Below, piece by piece: positions 26,776-34,646 of a stretch of 64,000 bases of DNA (position 1 is the stretch's first letter; every line of letters starts with the position of its first letter). The stretch lies in contig NZ_MDDS01000007.1 of the NCBI RefSeq assembly GCF_001721295.1, forward strand, positions 1 through 64,000, read 5' to 3'. The translations under genes were made by a program, and so were the position numbers. A model generated the notes under the pieces. It was not told the origin of the DNA and did no database searches. It worked only from the letters and a program-made list of their open reading frames with translations. This DNA is from Sphingomonas turrisvirgatae (GTDB lineage: Bacteria > Pseudomonadota > Alphaproteobacteria > Sphingomonadales > Sphingomonadaceae).

Positions 26776-28031
26776 TGAACCGCTTCTCCGGTGATGGTGA
26801 GGCCCTGCAGGCGGGCAAGGTTGGCGCGAGCGTCGATACGGGCGCTCACGGCGTCGAGAAGGACGACCCTCGTGGCCCCCAGATTGCGACGAGCGGCAAG
26901 AAGTTCGATCAGAGGCGACTTCCCGGCCTCATATGCTACGCGGGCGAGGCGATAGGCCTCCTCGGCCGTCGCCAGCGTGCGCTCGGCGGCAACGGCTCGC
27001 TGGTCCGCCGCTTCCACGAGGGCAAGCGCCGCGCGGCTTCCAGTCTCGGCGTCCAATCGCGCGATGGCCGCGCGCGCTTCAGCCCCCTGTAAGTCGGCTT
27101 GAGCGGCGGAAATGTTGCCGCGGTTGCGGTCGAACAAGGGAAGTGGGATGCCAATTCCGGCGACGATGGCGGGGCCGCTGGCGACCCTGAGCTGTCGAAC
27201 ACCGAGCTGCGCAGTGACATTCGGGATCGCGAGCCGCTGCTGCAGCGTCACGGCCCGGGCGGCCGCATCTCGTTCCGCCTCGGCAACCTTGACGGTGGTC
27301 GCTTGCATCGGATCGATCGGACCCGTGGCGGGGCGTGCATTGAGCCGACCGACGAGCGATTCAGACACACCCGTGAAGGGTATGGGAACCCCGGCCAAAG
27401 CTGAGAGACGTGCGAGTGCAACGGTCTTTTGCGCACGTACCGTCTCGAGATCAGCCCGAAGCGTGTTGAGGTCGGTTTCGGCTTGTAGTTGGCGCAGCCG
27501 CGCTTCCTTGCCAGCACCAACCAGAGCCTGCGCGACCTTCAAATCCTGGGTTGCCGCTTCAACCTGATCCTCGGCGATGCTGATGCGGCGCTCGGCAAGT
27601 TCGGCACCGGCATAGGCACGGGCTAGCTCGGTCGCATAGAGTAATCGGCCGTCTCTGGTACGCGCCTGTGCGAGAACGATGCCGGCTTCGCCGGCGGCTA
27701 TCCGCGCAGATCGCTTGCCACCCAACTCGATAGGCTGATCGATCTGAAATGTCGTCTGTTGCTGATTGCTGGCATTGCGGAGCGTGTCGCCCGCAAAGTT
27801 TTCCGCATAGACAGAGACAGTAGGATTAGGTCGAGCGCGCGCCTGTTCGGCGACACCTCGCGCCCGAGCTATCTCTGCATCAAGTACCGTAACGCGTGGC
27901 GTGGTCTGTGCGTCGCGCAAAAGTTGGGCGAATGGTGGGGCGGTCTGCGACCATGCCGCGCCCGCTGGCCATAGCGCCGCAAGCGTGCCGGCCAACGCAA
28001 GCGTGCGCTGCCGGCGATAATAGCCGTTCAT
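26772..28031 (-). CDS. CzcC-like outer-membrane channel, second copy
   Basis: 419 residues with a signal peptide (LALAGTLAALWPAGAAWSQ) and two OEP repeats (RARPNPTVSVYAENFAG, then ARVAYEAGKSPLIELLAARR). It is the outer duct of the second RND pump. The gene follows a small CzcI-like gene by 53 bases and is coupled to the adaptor (ATGA). Confidence 0.9.
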   Translation of the reverse strand: MNGYYRRQRTLALAGTLAALWPAGAAWSQTAPPFAQLLRDAQTTPRVTVLDAEIARARGVAEQARARPNPTVSVYAENFAGDTLRNASNQQQTTFQIDQPIELGGKRSARIAAGEAGIVLAQARTRDGRLLYATELARAYAGAELAERRISIAEDQVEAATQDLKVAQALVGAGKEARLRQLQAETDLNTLRADLETVRAQKTVALARLSALAGVPIPFTGVSESLVGRLNARPATGPIDPMQATTVKVAEAERDAAARAVTLQQRLAIPNVTAQLGVRQLRVASGPAIVAGIGIPLPLFDRNRGNISAAQADLQGAEARAAIARLDAETGSRAALALVEAADQRAVAAERTLATAEEAYRLARVAYEAGKSPLIELLAARRNLGATRVVLLDAVSARIDARANLARLQGLTITGEAVQ

Positions 28032-28084
28032 ATTCCATGATCCTCCAGAGGTAAGTCAGGCGGCGTATCGCGCGCCGGCAAGAC

Positions 28085-28450
28085 TCAACCGCGAGGAGGG
28101 CGAAGAAGCTTTGAGGGATCGATCGTGCTGAGAAGTGAGGCCGTCAGTATCGACCATGTACGAGTAGCGACGATCGTTGGTACAGGGGCGGTCGTGGGTC
28201 CGCCGAACGCGACCCAGTGGCCAGCGGCATGTGCTAGAAGATGCACCGGGCCGACATCGCCGCTTTCCTTGTCGGGAGCGTGTTCGCCTTGCTCTGCCGT
28301 AACATCGTGATGGTGGTCGACCACAGCGACTTTAATCGGATTATGGTCATGGACGGTGGCGCTATGCCATCCCGACGCCACGAGAAGACCGAGCATGGCA
28401 ACAAGTGCCAGCACGGCTCCAAGGAACGTAGGAGAATGACGCATCGCCAT
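28085..28450 (-). CDS. Small His-rich exported protein, CzcI-like (diverged)
   Basis: About 121 residues, with an N-terminal hydrophobic segment (GAVLALVAMLGLLVASGWHS). The mature part has a His cluster (VHDHNPIKVAVVDHHHDV) and further His residues (HLLAHAAGHWVAFGG). It lies before czcC2, as czcI does, but lacks the PHHHxxCHGH motif of the other two small proteins. ATG 28450 and 28444 are both possible. A periplasmic metal-binding or sensing role is inferred from position. Confidence 0.6.
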   Translation of the reverse strand: MAMRHSPTFLGAVLALVAMLGLLVASGWHSATVHDHNPIKVAVVDHHHDVTAEQGEHAPDKESGDVGPVHLLAHAAGHWVAFGGPTTAPVPTIVATRTWSILTASLLSTIDPSKLLRPPRG

Positions 28451-28491
28451 AGCGGGGGGTCTAGGCTGATAGCGACCACGGGGCAACAAGA

Positions 28492-29817
28492 TCACTTGCC
28501 CGGCCATTGTGGATGACGACGGTCGATCACATAGGGGTGTTCGCCGTGGCTGTGGACCGCCAGATGCGGATCATCAGCAGGAAGATTGCCATGTTCATGC
28601 GCGATCACGTCGGGGTCATTCGCTGGCCATAGTCGGATGGCAGCAAGGGTGCCGAGTGCGGCGAGAATTGCCATCGCGCCGAACGCCGCTTCCATTCCGA
28701 CGCGAGCGCCGAGCTGGCCGACGAGCGGGTAGCAGACCAGCCAGCACACGTGGCTGAGCGCGAACTGCGCCGCGAACACGGCGGGGCGATCCTCGGTCTG
28801 CGCCGACCGCTTCAGCAGACGGCCAGATGGGGTGACGTTAGAGGAATAGGCGGCCCCCATAATCAGCCAACCGACAAGCAGCACGTGCCAGTAGCTCGCT
28901 CCCGGCGGCATCGTGGCCGTGATCGCGGCAAGCGCGCCGAGCGTGATCGTCAGGATGGTCGCACCGACCAACATCACAGTCCGATCGGCGACGCGATCGA
29001 GGATGCGCGGAAGGGTGAGGGCGGCGATGATAGATCCGCCGCCGAACGCGGCAAGCGTCAGCGCCACATCGCGCTGTGTCAGCCCCATGCCGCGCACAAT
29101 GACGACGGTGTTGACGATCACCATCGCGCTCGCTGCGGCGGCGGTGAGGGTCAGCGCCAGCAGCCCGCGCAAGCGCGGCGTCTTGAGGTAGATGCGGGTG
29201 CCGCGCGTCGTCTTGTCGTAGATGCCACCCTCACTCTCCACGGGGGCGGGCCGGGGTAGCACGGTCGAGACGACGAGCAGGGCGGAGGCGACGAATCCGA
29301 TCGCGGTGCCCGAGAACAGCCAATGATAGCTCATCACGGTTAGCAGTCCGGCCGCAAGGATCGGGCTTGTCAGGCTCTCCATGTCGTAGGCGAGGCGGGA
29401 GAGGGACAGCGCCCTGGTATAGTCGCGCTCCTCGGGAAGAACGTCTGGAATCGTCGCCTGAAAGGTTGGCGTAAACGCAGCCGAAGCTGATTGCAGGACG
29501 AAGATCAGGATATAGACCTGCCAGACCTGGTTCACGAACGGCAGGCAGATGGCGACCCCGGCGCGGATCGCGTCCATTCCGACCAGCAAGGCGCGGCGCG
29601 GTACGCGGTTAGCGAACGCGCCGGCGATCGGCGCCACGCCAATATAGGCGACCATCTTGATCGCAAGCGCGGTTCCCAGCACCGCCCCTGCGCTGCCACC
29701 GGCTATGTCGTAGGCAAGCAGGCCAAGCGCGACCGTCGCCAAGCCGGTCCCGACCAGCGCGATGATCTGCGCGAGGAACAAGTGCCGATAGGTACGGTTG
29801 GCAAGAACGCTGAGCAT
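28492..29817 (-). CDS. MFS exporter with His-rich C-terminus (NreB-like)
   Basis: 441 residues, twelve membrane segments, with MFS loop motifs (ANRVPRRALLVGMDAIRAG; LDRVADRTVMLVG). The C-terminal tail is rich in His (DVIAHEHGNLPADDPHLAVH, then SHGEHPYVIDRRHPQ), as in NreB-type Ni exporters. The gene starts 12 bases from the nearer of two CsoR/RcnR-type operators and heads the operon that continues through czcICBA2, hupE and the anchor protein. Confidence 0.82.
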   Translation of the reverse strand: MLSVLANRTYRHLFLAQIIALVGTGLATVALGLLAYDIAGGSAGAVLGTALAIKMVAYIGVAPIAGAFANRVPRRALLVGMDAIRAGVAICLPFVNQVWQVYILIFVLQSASAAFTPTFQATIPDVLPEERDYTRALSLSRLAYDMESLTSPILAAGLLTVMSYHWLFSGTAIGFVASALLVVSTVLPRPAPVESEGGIYDKTTRGTRIYLKTPRLRGLLALTLTAAAASAMVIVNTVVIVRGMGLTQRDVALTLAAFGGGSIIAALTLPRILDRVADRTVMLVGATILTITLGALAAITATMPPGASYWHVLLVGWLIMGAAYSSNVTPSGRLLKRSAQTEDRPAVFAAQFALSHVCWLVCYPLVGQLGARVGMEAAFGAMAILAALGTLAAIRLWPANDPDVIAHEHGNLPADDPHLAVHSHGEHPYVIDRRHPQWPGK

Positions 29818-29828
29818 GCTCGCGCTAT

Positions 29829-29868
29829 ATCCCCCCTGGGGGATTGAGTCTATCCCCCCAGGGGGATA
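29829..29868. promoter_or_regulatory. Two CsoR/RcnR-type operators
   Basis: Two near-perfect dyads built as ATCCCCCC-GGGGGAT lie side by side: 29829-29844, with T before the G-run, and 29852-29867, with A there. They sit between the divergent MFS gene (start 29817) and the CsoR/RcnR gene (start 29905). G/C tracts flanked by AT are the known operator type of this regulator family. Confidence 0.75.
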
Positions 29869-29904
29869 CTCGACAACTGCCCCTCACGCGCACTAGATAA
29901 GGGG

Positions 29905-30174
29905 ATGACCCATCACGCTCACAACAGCCACCCGGCGATCGTCAAGCGGCTAAACCGCGCCGCTGGTCATCTGCGCAGTATCGTCGGCATGATCGAGGAG
30001 GAACGCCCCTGCGTCGACATTGCGCAACAGCTCCAAGCGGTCGAAAACGCCATCGCCAGCGCCAAGCGCGCGCTTATCAACGACCATATCGACCATTGCC
30101 TAGTCCATGCCGAAGAGGGCGAGGGGACCAAGGCCGCGGTGGAGCAGTTCCGCGCGATCTCAAAATATTGGTGA
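29905..30174 (+). CDS. CsoR/RcnR-family metal-sensing repressor
   Basis: 89 residues, all alpha-helical, DUF156. Recognised by HPAIVKRLNRAAGHLRSIVGM at the N-terminus, CVDIAQQLQAVENAI in the middle and NDHIDHCLVH near the end. The first residues are His-rich (MTHHAHNSH), and a His at the RcnR-like N-terminus together with the central Cys suggests Ni/Co sensing over Cu. AAGGGG precedes the ATG. It should repress the divergent MFS-czc2-hupE operon and probably itself through the paired operators. Confidence 0.88.
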   Translation: MTHHAHNSHPAIVKRLNRAAGHLRSIVGMIEEERPCVDIAQQLQAVENAIASAKRALINDHIDHCLVHAEEGEGTKAAVEQFRAISKYW

Positions 30175-30209
30175 TGCGCCACTCGTCCGTGGGCGGGGAG
30201 TAGCGCGTG

Positions 30210-30229
30210 ATTGCCGGCTAACCGGCAAT
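30210..30229. terminator. Convergent terminator hairpin
   Basis: Inverted repeat ATTGCCGG / CCGGCAAT with a 4-base loop, between the csoR/rcnR-type gene and the leftward gene whose stop codon lies in the loop. Confidence 0.5.
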
Positions 30230-30427
30230 GAAACTACCGCGCCCGCCCCTGAACGCCCCAACGACGTTGCCGCCGTCCCAATGGCCGGAAAGGATGCCGC
30301 GCCGGGGTATGCTGCCGATCGGCTTGCGGCGCGCGGCGAGGAGCCGCGCGCGGCGCATGTCACGGTCGATCAGCTCGCCGGTCGAAATATCTACCGCGCT
30401 GCGCAGCGGGATCATTCCGGCCGCCAT
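30218..30427 (-). CDS. Small basic protein of the plasmid backbone
   Basis: 69 residues, very basic (DRDMRRARLLAARRKPIG), overlapping the end of the DUF7673 gene by 16 bases. No domain recognised. Support is limited to the overlap with an upstream gene and a hairpin at its stop, so it may be an accidental frame. Confidence 0.4.
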   Translation of the reverse strand: MAAGMIPLRSAVDISTGELIDRDMRRARLLAARRKPIGSIPRRGILSGHWDGGNVVGAFRGGRGSFIAG

Positions 30428-30729
30428 TGCTCAACCAGCGCCGCCATCGCGTCGCGGTAGCCCCACGCGTCGGGATACACGGTTGGTTCCTGCGCCAGAT
30501 ACGCCATGACGATCAACATATCCTCCGAAATGGATGGATCGCAGTTGCACAGGTGGAGAACGGGGAAGTGCCCCCAAGTCGCGCCGTCCCACCATGCCAA
30601 CAGAAAGTCGGCCGCGCGCGATGCTTGTCCCGTGTCTGACCCGGCGATCACGATCAGGCGGGAGATAGCCCCGCCCACCTCATCGAAGCTGACGGCGCGG
30701 ATCGCAGGGCGGCGTTGAGGTGGATTCAT
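30412..30729 (-). CDS. DUF7673-like plasmid protein
   Basis: 105 residues. The region GSDTGQASRAADFLLAWWDG and the later PDAWGYRDAMAALVEQWRP match small proteins often found beside ArdC-type and DNA-transfer genes on alphaproteobacterial plasmids. No function is known. It follows the gene at 30751 by 21 bases and is probably in one leftward operon with it and ardC. Confidence 0.6.
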   Translation of the reverse strand: MNPPQRRPAIRAVSFDEVGGAISRLIVIAGSDTGQASRAADFLLAWWDGATWGHFPVLHLCNCDPSISEDMLIVMAYLAQEPTVYPDAWGYRDAMAALVEQWRPE

Positions 30730-30750
30730 GACACTTAGCTCCTGCTGCCC

Positions 30751-31404
30751 TCAAGGGTGGAAGGGGACGGGGACCAACAGCGCATCGTCGATCGGCTCGA
30801 CGTCGCGCAGTTCCACCATCACGATCTTCTCTACCCGTTCGGCCCCGGTCGGATCGAGATAAACATAGGTGTGGTCCGCAAACACCGGACTGCACAAGCG
30901 CCAGATGACACCTTTCCGGCCAACGCGGCGCTCAAAGCGGCCGTCATAGGATACGGACGATCCGGCGATGCGGACCCGCTGGCCGACGCGCAGCCAATTC
31001 GCAGACGATCGGATTAGCACCGCCTTTTCCTCGGCGCTCAAGCCGGGACGGCCGATGCCGAACGTCGCATTGGGGTCGCGCGCGATCCGCGCCAGCTTCT
31101 CTTCCACCGGCTCGGGCTTCCAGTCGATGACCGGCCCGGGCGCGGCCTTGTGCATGTGCGTCACCGGCTTCCCGCCGAATAGGTCGGGCTGCACGCCGAC
31201 AAGGCGGCGGTGAAACATCGCCTTGTGATAGTCGCGCCGCCATTGCGCCTCGGGGGTCAGCGGCTTGGCGGCGATGCCGTCGCGCATGATCGCGACCAGT
31301 TCGTTAAACTCCTCCTCGCTGACGGTCGCGAAGCTCGGATCATAGACCAGTCGCCCCGCGATGGCCCGGCCCTCGTCGGGGCCGGGATCGTGGGGGGCGG
31401 TCAC
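30751..31404 (-). CDS. Hypothetical plasmid-backbone protein
   Basis: 217 residues from GTG 31404, overlapping the ArdC stop (GTGA). Two parts can be seen. A helical N-terminal half contains SEEEFNELVAIMRDGIAAKP and EAQWRRDYHKAMFHRR. A beta-rich C-terminal half (WLRVGQRVRIAGSSVSYDG) looks like a KOW/SH3-like barrel. It is coupled to ardC and followed by the DUF7673 gene. Function unknown. Confidence 0.6.
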   Translation of the reverse strand: MTAPHDPGPDEGRAIAGRLVYDPSFATVSEEEFNELVAIMRDGIAAKPLTPEAQWRRDYHKAMFHRRLVGVQPDLFGGKPVTHMHKAAPGPVIDWKPEPVEEKLARIARDPNATFGIGRPGLSAEEKAVLIRSSANWLRVGQRVRIAGSSVSYDGRFERRVGRKGVIWRLCSPVFADHTYVYLDPTGAERVEKIVMVELRDVEPIDDALLVPVPFHP

Positions 31405-32336
31405 GCTGCCTCCTCCATTTCGGAGGCCGTCTCGACCGCCATGCGGCTCAACAGCCAGTCGGAGGCATCCTGCGCGAGCCGTGCAGCGGTGAAGATGCAT
31501 CTTTTGTCGTTGCGCAGGGCTTGAAGCCAGCTTGCCAGATAGGCGGCATGGTCCTCGCGGTCGTGGAGCTTGATGCCGATCGTCGCGCTGATGAACGCGG
31601 CCCCAAGCTCGGCCACCAATTCCTCGCGGGCGTAGTCCTCGCGCTTCGTGGAAATGAGGGTGGGGCGGGCGAGCCGGTCCACATGGCCGCTGGCGTGACA
31701 TAGCTCGTGCGCTAGGGTCGAATAATAGTCGTCGCTGGTGTGGAAGTCGGCAAACTCCGGCATGACGACATGATCGCTGCTCGGCTGATAATAGGGCTGG
31801 GAACCATGATGCCGGACGGTGACGGGCACGCGGACAAAGAGGGCGTCTAGCTCGGCGTCCCGCTCGTCGGGATTGGTCGCGGTGATGATCGGCGCGGGGG
31901 TGGGATATTTCGCCTCAATGCCGTCGATCTGCTCGGCATTGAAAACGGTGTAACGCTTGAGGAACGCCACCTGACGCTTGCCGTCCTCGCCCCCCTGATC
32001 GCCGCCACGGTCGCCCCTGTCGGCGTCCACCTCGATCTTGTTGGCATAGACGACGGTAGAGCCCTTCTCGCCCTTCCTGACGCATCCCCCAAGCGCGAGC
32101 GCCTGCTTGAAGGTCAGCCAATGCGGGGAGGCATAGCCCTTCGTCATCGACGCAACCCACAGGGTCAGGACATTGATGCCCCGATAGGGAACGCCAGTGG
32201 AACGCAGCGGGATATTGGGCGCGGGGCTGCCATTCCACGATTTCGACCAAGGCCGGGTGCCTGCCTCGATCATCGCGATCATCTGATCGGTGATTTCCTG
32301 ATAGATGTCGGCTCGATTGTCGGTGATCCGTCCCAT
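31401..32336 (-). CDS. ardC: ArdC-like antirestriction protein (ssDNA-binding, zincin domain)
   Basis: 311 residues from ATG 32336 with GAAAGGAAG upstream. The N-terminal DUF1738 domain (YQEITDQMIAMIEAGTRPWS; IPLRSTGVPYRGINVLTLW) binds single-stranded DNA. The C-terminal part is a metallopeptidase-like domain with HELCHASGH (HExxH) and a downstream acidic segment (REELVAELGAAF). ArdC proteins protect incoming plasmid DNA from restriction during conjugation. This points to a conjugative or mobilisable origin for the 30-36 kb block. Confidence 0.85.
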   Translation of the reverse strand: MGRITDNRADIYQEITDQMIAMIEAGTRPWSKSWNGSPAPNIPLRSTGVPYRGINVLTLWVASMTKGYASPHWLTFKQALALGGCVRKGEKGSTVVYANKIEVDADRGDRGGDQGGEDGKRQVAFLKRYTVFNAEQIDGIEAKYPTPAPIITATNPDERDAELDALFVRVPVTVRHHGSQPYYQPSSDHVVMPEFADFHTSDDYYSTLAHELCHASGHVDRLARPTLISTKREDYAREELVAELGAAFISATIGIKLHDREDHAAYLASWLQALRNDKRCIFTAARLAQDASDWLLSRMAVETASEMEEAA

Positions 32337-32936
32337 GATGTCTTCCTTTCCTTTGAGGCTGAAAGCCGGTCGCAACAGCAACCGGCTCTGCCTTTCCGGC
32401 GAGGAACGGGATGGGGAGGGAGGGCGAGAATCTGGCCTCTGGCGCGGGCGAGCCGCCTAGCGCGGCCGACGCTTCGTAGGGCGTCGGGTGCCGCGGTTGG
32501 CGGATTACACGGGGGGCCTGATTGTCGTTCGGGAACGAAAGGGCAGCCGCCCTTGGTGTTCCCCGGCACCGGTCTGGCCTCCGGGGGAGGGCAGGGTGGC
32601 CAACAGGCTGTGCCGCGCCTGTAGCGCGACATAGGGGTGTGCCACGTGGCACACCTGCCTTGCAGCAACGCGACGCAGAAAAATTTGGGCAGAGGGGGAG
32701 GCCGTGGGGGCTCCCGCTGGATGGTTACTCGGTTGATACGCCAGGAGTGTACCCTGAGCGGTTCCTATATGGGGATGTCCTATGCTTTGTAGGCCCCGTG
32801 CGGCTCCCGGGAGGGCGGTCCAAGAGGCTGGGGAGGGGGTGGCCCCTGAGCCCTGTGGGGCGCCCGTAGTGCCGCCCCCTCAAACTTGAATCGCCTTCGC
32901 GCGAGGGACATATTTGCGGTCAGAAAGGATAATCAT
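32337..32936. other. 600-bp non-coding region upstream of ardC and the HTH gene
   Basis: Divergent spacer between ardC and the HTH gene. Frames here have no family resemblance or ribosome sites. It holds the palindrome at 32636-32655 and G-rich stretches near 32800-32870. It could carry both promoters and a plasmid maintenance or transfer site. Confidence 0.5.
32636..32655. repeat. parS-like 20-bp palindrome, copy 1
   Basis: A perfect palindrome around CACGTG with half-site GGTGTGCCAC. A second copy extended to 22 bp is at 36141-36162. The 16-bp core TGTGCCACGTGGCACA has the length, centre and outer TGT/ACA of the ParB-binding site TGTTTCACGTGAAACA. Confidence 0.75.
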
Positions 32937-33422
32937 ATGGCTGCGAAAAAGCAAAAGGACAGCAGCGCCGATCTGCGAACGAATGAGAAGAAGTGGACCA
33001 AGCCGCTGATGGATGCGGGCTGGACTGCATTGCCGAGCGTCATCATCGAAAATCAGCGCCAGCTCATGCTGTCGCCGCTCGATCTCAATATCATCGTGTA
33101 TCTGGCGAGCAAATGGTGGACGGCGGAGGGCAAGCCCTTTCCGTCCAAGACCACGATGGCGAAGGCGATGGACGTTCATCCGCGCACGATCCAGAAGCAC
33201 ATCGCTGCGCTGGAGGGGGCAGGGTATATCCGTCGCGAGGAGCGGCGGACCGAAACTGGCAGCCGCACCAACATCTACCATCTCGATGGGCTGATTAAGG
33301 CCGTAGCGCCGTTCGCGGTCGAGAAGCTGGCTGAGATCAAGGACAAGGCCGAGTTGGCGAAGCGCCGTCAGAACCGGGCCGGGGCGCCTAAGCTGCGTCT
33401 GGTACAGGATGACGACGAGTGA
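32937..33422 (+). CDS. Helix-turn-helix protein (plasmid replication/regulation type)
   Basis: 161 residues from ATG 32937 with AGAAAGGA upstream. A winged-helix domain is clear: SPLDLNIIVYLASKWW, then PSKTTMAKAMDVHPRTIQKH as the recognition unit, then a wing (GYIRREERRTETGSRTN). The C-terminus is charged. It resembles plasmid Rep-associated or GntR/MarR-like DNA-binding proteins. It overlaps the MazF/PemK-like gene (GTGA), so it may regulate or neutralise that toxin, although it is not a standard antitoxin. Confidence 0.7.
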   Translation: MAAKKQKDSSADLRTNEKKWTKPLMDAGWTALPSVIIENQRQLMLSPLDLNIIVYLASKWWTAEGKPFPSKTTMAKAMDVHPRTIQKHIAALEGAGYIRREERRTETGSRTNIYHLDGLIKAVAPFAVEKLAEIKDKAELAKRRQNRAGAPKLRLVQDDDE

Positions 33423-33868
33423 ACGCGCATATCCAAGATCCACCCCCGAAGGTGGAACCGAGGGTTACGGCCGCGCCAAGCATCCGTCAGCTCTACTGGT
33501 GTGACTTTCCGCAAGACGCCCAGCTCCCGGAGTTCTGGAAGCGGCGCCCCGTCATCATCGTGTCGTTCAAGAATACGCTGCATGGCGCGGTCACGGTCGT
33601 TCCGTGCTCGACGGCAGCGCAGCCAGGAAACAAGTGGGCCTTTCCGCTGCAGACCACGATTGACGGTCGGGCGGCGTTCGCGATCTGCGACAAGCTGACG
33701 ACCGTGGCGGTGAGCCGGCTAATCCCTGACAAAGGCGGCATCATGCGAATGCCGGTCGGGGAGTTCGACGACATGCTGCGCCTTGTGTTGGCCTGGCTGC
33801 CGGTGCCCTCGACGCCCCCGTCGCCGCCTCAGGGGGTGCCGCCTACGCCCACCGGTTCCGGCGCGTAA
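33419..33868 (+). CDS. PemK/MazF-family toxin-like protein
   Basis: 149 residues from GTG 33419, coupled to the HTH gene. The MazF beta-barrel signature QLYWCDFPQDAQLPEFWKRR then PVIIVSFKNTLHGAVTVVPC is present, as is the later DKLTTVAVSRLI. MazF/PemK proteins cut mRNA at short motifs. No MazE/PemI-type antitoxin is adjacent. The Pro-rich C-terminal tail (PVPSTPPSPPQGVPPTPTG) is unusual. The upstream HTH protein is the only candidate partner. Confidence 0.78.
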   Translation: MNAHIQDPPPKVEPRVTAAPSIRQLYWCDFPQDAQLPEFWKRRPVIIVSFKNTLHGAVTVVPCSTAAQPGNKWAFPLQTTIDGRAAFAICDKLTTVAVSRLIPDKGGIMRMPVGEFDDMLRLVLAWLPVPSTPPSPPQGVPPTPTGSGA

Positions 33869-33986
33869 GGCCGGTTGATGTCCTTTCAGATTTTAGTTGA
33901 ATCGTAAGGGATGGGTTTCTACATGGGGAGCACGCGCGGCCTCCCCCTAGGGAGTGTCCGTTTCCCGCGAGGGAACTAAATGGTCG

Positions 33987-34009
33987 GGGCCGCCTCAAAA
34001 GGGCGGCCC
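33987..34009 (+). terminator. Terminator hairpin after the HTH-mazF pair
   Basis: Perfect 8-bp stem GGGCCGCC / GGCGGCCC with a 7-base loop at 33987-34009, followed by a T-containing stretch, 119 bases after the toxin stop. It separates this operon from the retron. Confidence 0.6.
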
Positions 34010-34145
34010 TTGGCTTATCTGCGGCACTGGCACGCAGCCCGCAAGCTTCAGACATAATGACCTGCTCGCCGGTAGATTGGCATCGAGTCGTCCAGTCGCA
34101 TGGCAGGGAAGGGCGGAACGTCGTCGGCCGCCGCTTAGGCAGAGC

Positions 34146-34181
34146 AATAAATTCGCTGTGAGCGGATTTTATTCGTTGACT
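34146..34181 (+). promoter_or_regulatory. Hairpin and possible -35 box upstream of the retron RNA
   Basis: An A/T-rich hairpin (AATAAATTCGC, loop TGTGA, GCGGATTTTATT; 34146-34173, one bulge and one GU pair) is followed by TTGACT at 34176-34181, a good -35 box. No convincing -10 box is seen, so the promoter assignment is tentative. Confidence 0.35.
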
Positions 34182-34206
34182 AGCGAAGTGCGCTGGGGCA
34201 TCACAC

Positions 34207-34462
34207 TCTCGTTCAGTTTGAAAGGGGATGTGTCGCCATCAACCGAGGGGGAAACCCCTCCTGGAGAAGAAACCTTCTCTGCTTTGTGGCTCCGTGCGTG
34301 CGAGCGAGCGGCGCCGCGGGCGGCCACCGGACGGCCCGGTGTCCGCCTTGGTGTTCAGGGTTAACGTGCTTCTACCCCACCCTCCAAAGCCTCGGCGGCG
34401 CCCCTGCATGGTGTGGGGGTTGGCAGAGGAGGACGCCATGCGAAAGCTTGGTCTGAACGAGA
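34207..34462 (+). ncRNA. Candidate retron msr-msd RNA
   Basis: Located upstream of an Xre gene and a retron-type reverse transcriptase. Possible a1/a2 arms are TCTCGTTCAG (34207-34216) and CTGAACGAGA (34453-34462), 10 bp of perfect complement. The 5' part has two adjacent short hairpins typical of msr: stem GAGGGG with a GAAA loop (34245-34260) and stem GAGAAG with an AAAC loop (34264-34279). The 3' part can fold as msd: a long stem pairing 34310-34317 with 34395-34402, enclosing a 12-bp hairpin with one mismatch (34319-34347). The priming guanosine is not obvious, and the ends are approximate. The 3' arm lies inside the small gene at 34438. Confidence 0.55.
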
Positions 34463-34611
34463 AGCGTGCGCGAACGAAGACGGTGCGACGGCAGCATTGG
34501 GCAAAGCGCCTGATCCGTCCGTCCACTTTGAAGACGGTGGTGGCCTTGGGGCGAGTGGTGGTGCAACTGCTCCACATCGCCCTCTCCATCATCAAGGTTT
34601 TCCGCCAGTAA
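34438..34611 (+). CDS. Small basic protein with hydrophobic C-terminal helix, retron-associated
   Basis: 57 residues. AGAGGAGG stands well placed before ATG 34438. The first half is strongly basic (NEKRARTKTVRRQHWAKRL), and the second half is one hydrophobic helix (LKTVVALGRVVVQLLHIALS). This is the profile of a small membrane-active toxin or membrane-bound adaptor. It lies between the retron RNA and the Xre gene (35-base gap) and may be the effector. Its start overlaps the predicted 3' end of the msd region. No family recognised. Confidence 0.55.
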   Translation: MRKLGLNEKRARTKTVRRQHWAKRLIRPSTLKTVVALGRVVVQLLHIALSIIKVFRQ

Positions 34612-34646
34612 TTCGCACCCTGAATAGCCTCCTGAAAGGAGATGCA

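Noticed and set aside
34171..34480. Alternative a1/a2 arms for the retron RNA using TTCGTT near 34173 and AACGAA near 34469
   Set aside because: Only 6 bp pair, against 10 bp for the arms chosen, although an AGCGAAG stretch there recalls other retrons; kept only as a reason for uncertainty.
34228..34611. Longer start for the small retron protein at 34228
   Set aside because: It would cross the predicted msr-msd hairpins and has no homology; ATG 34438 has a strong ribosome site.
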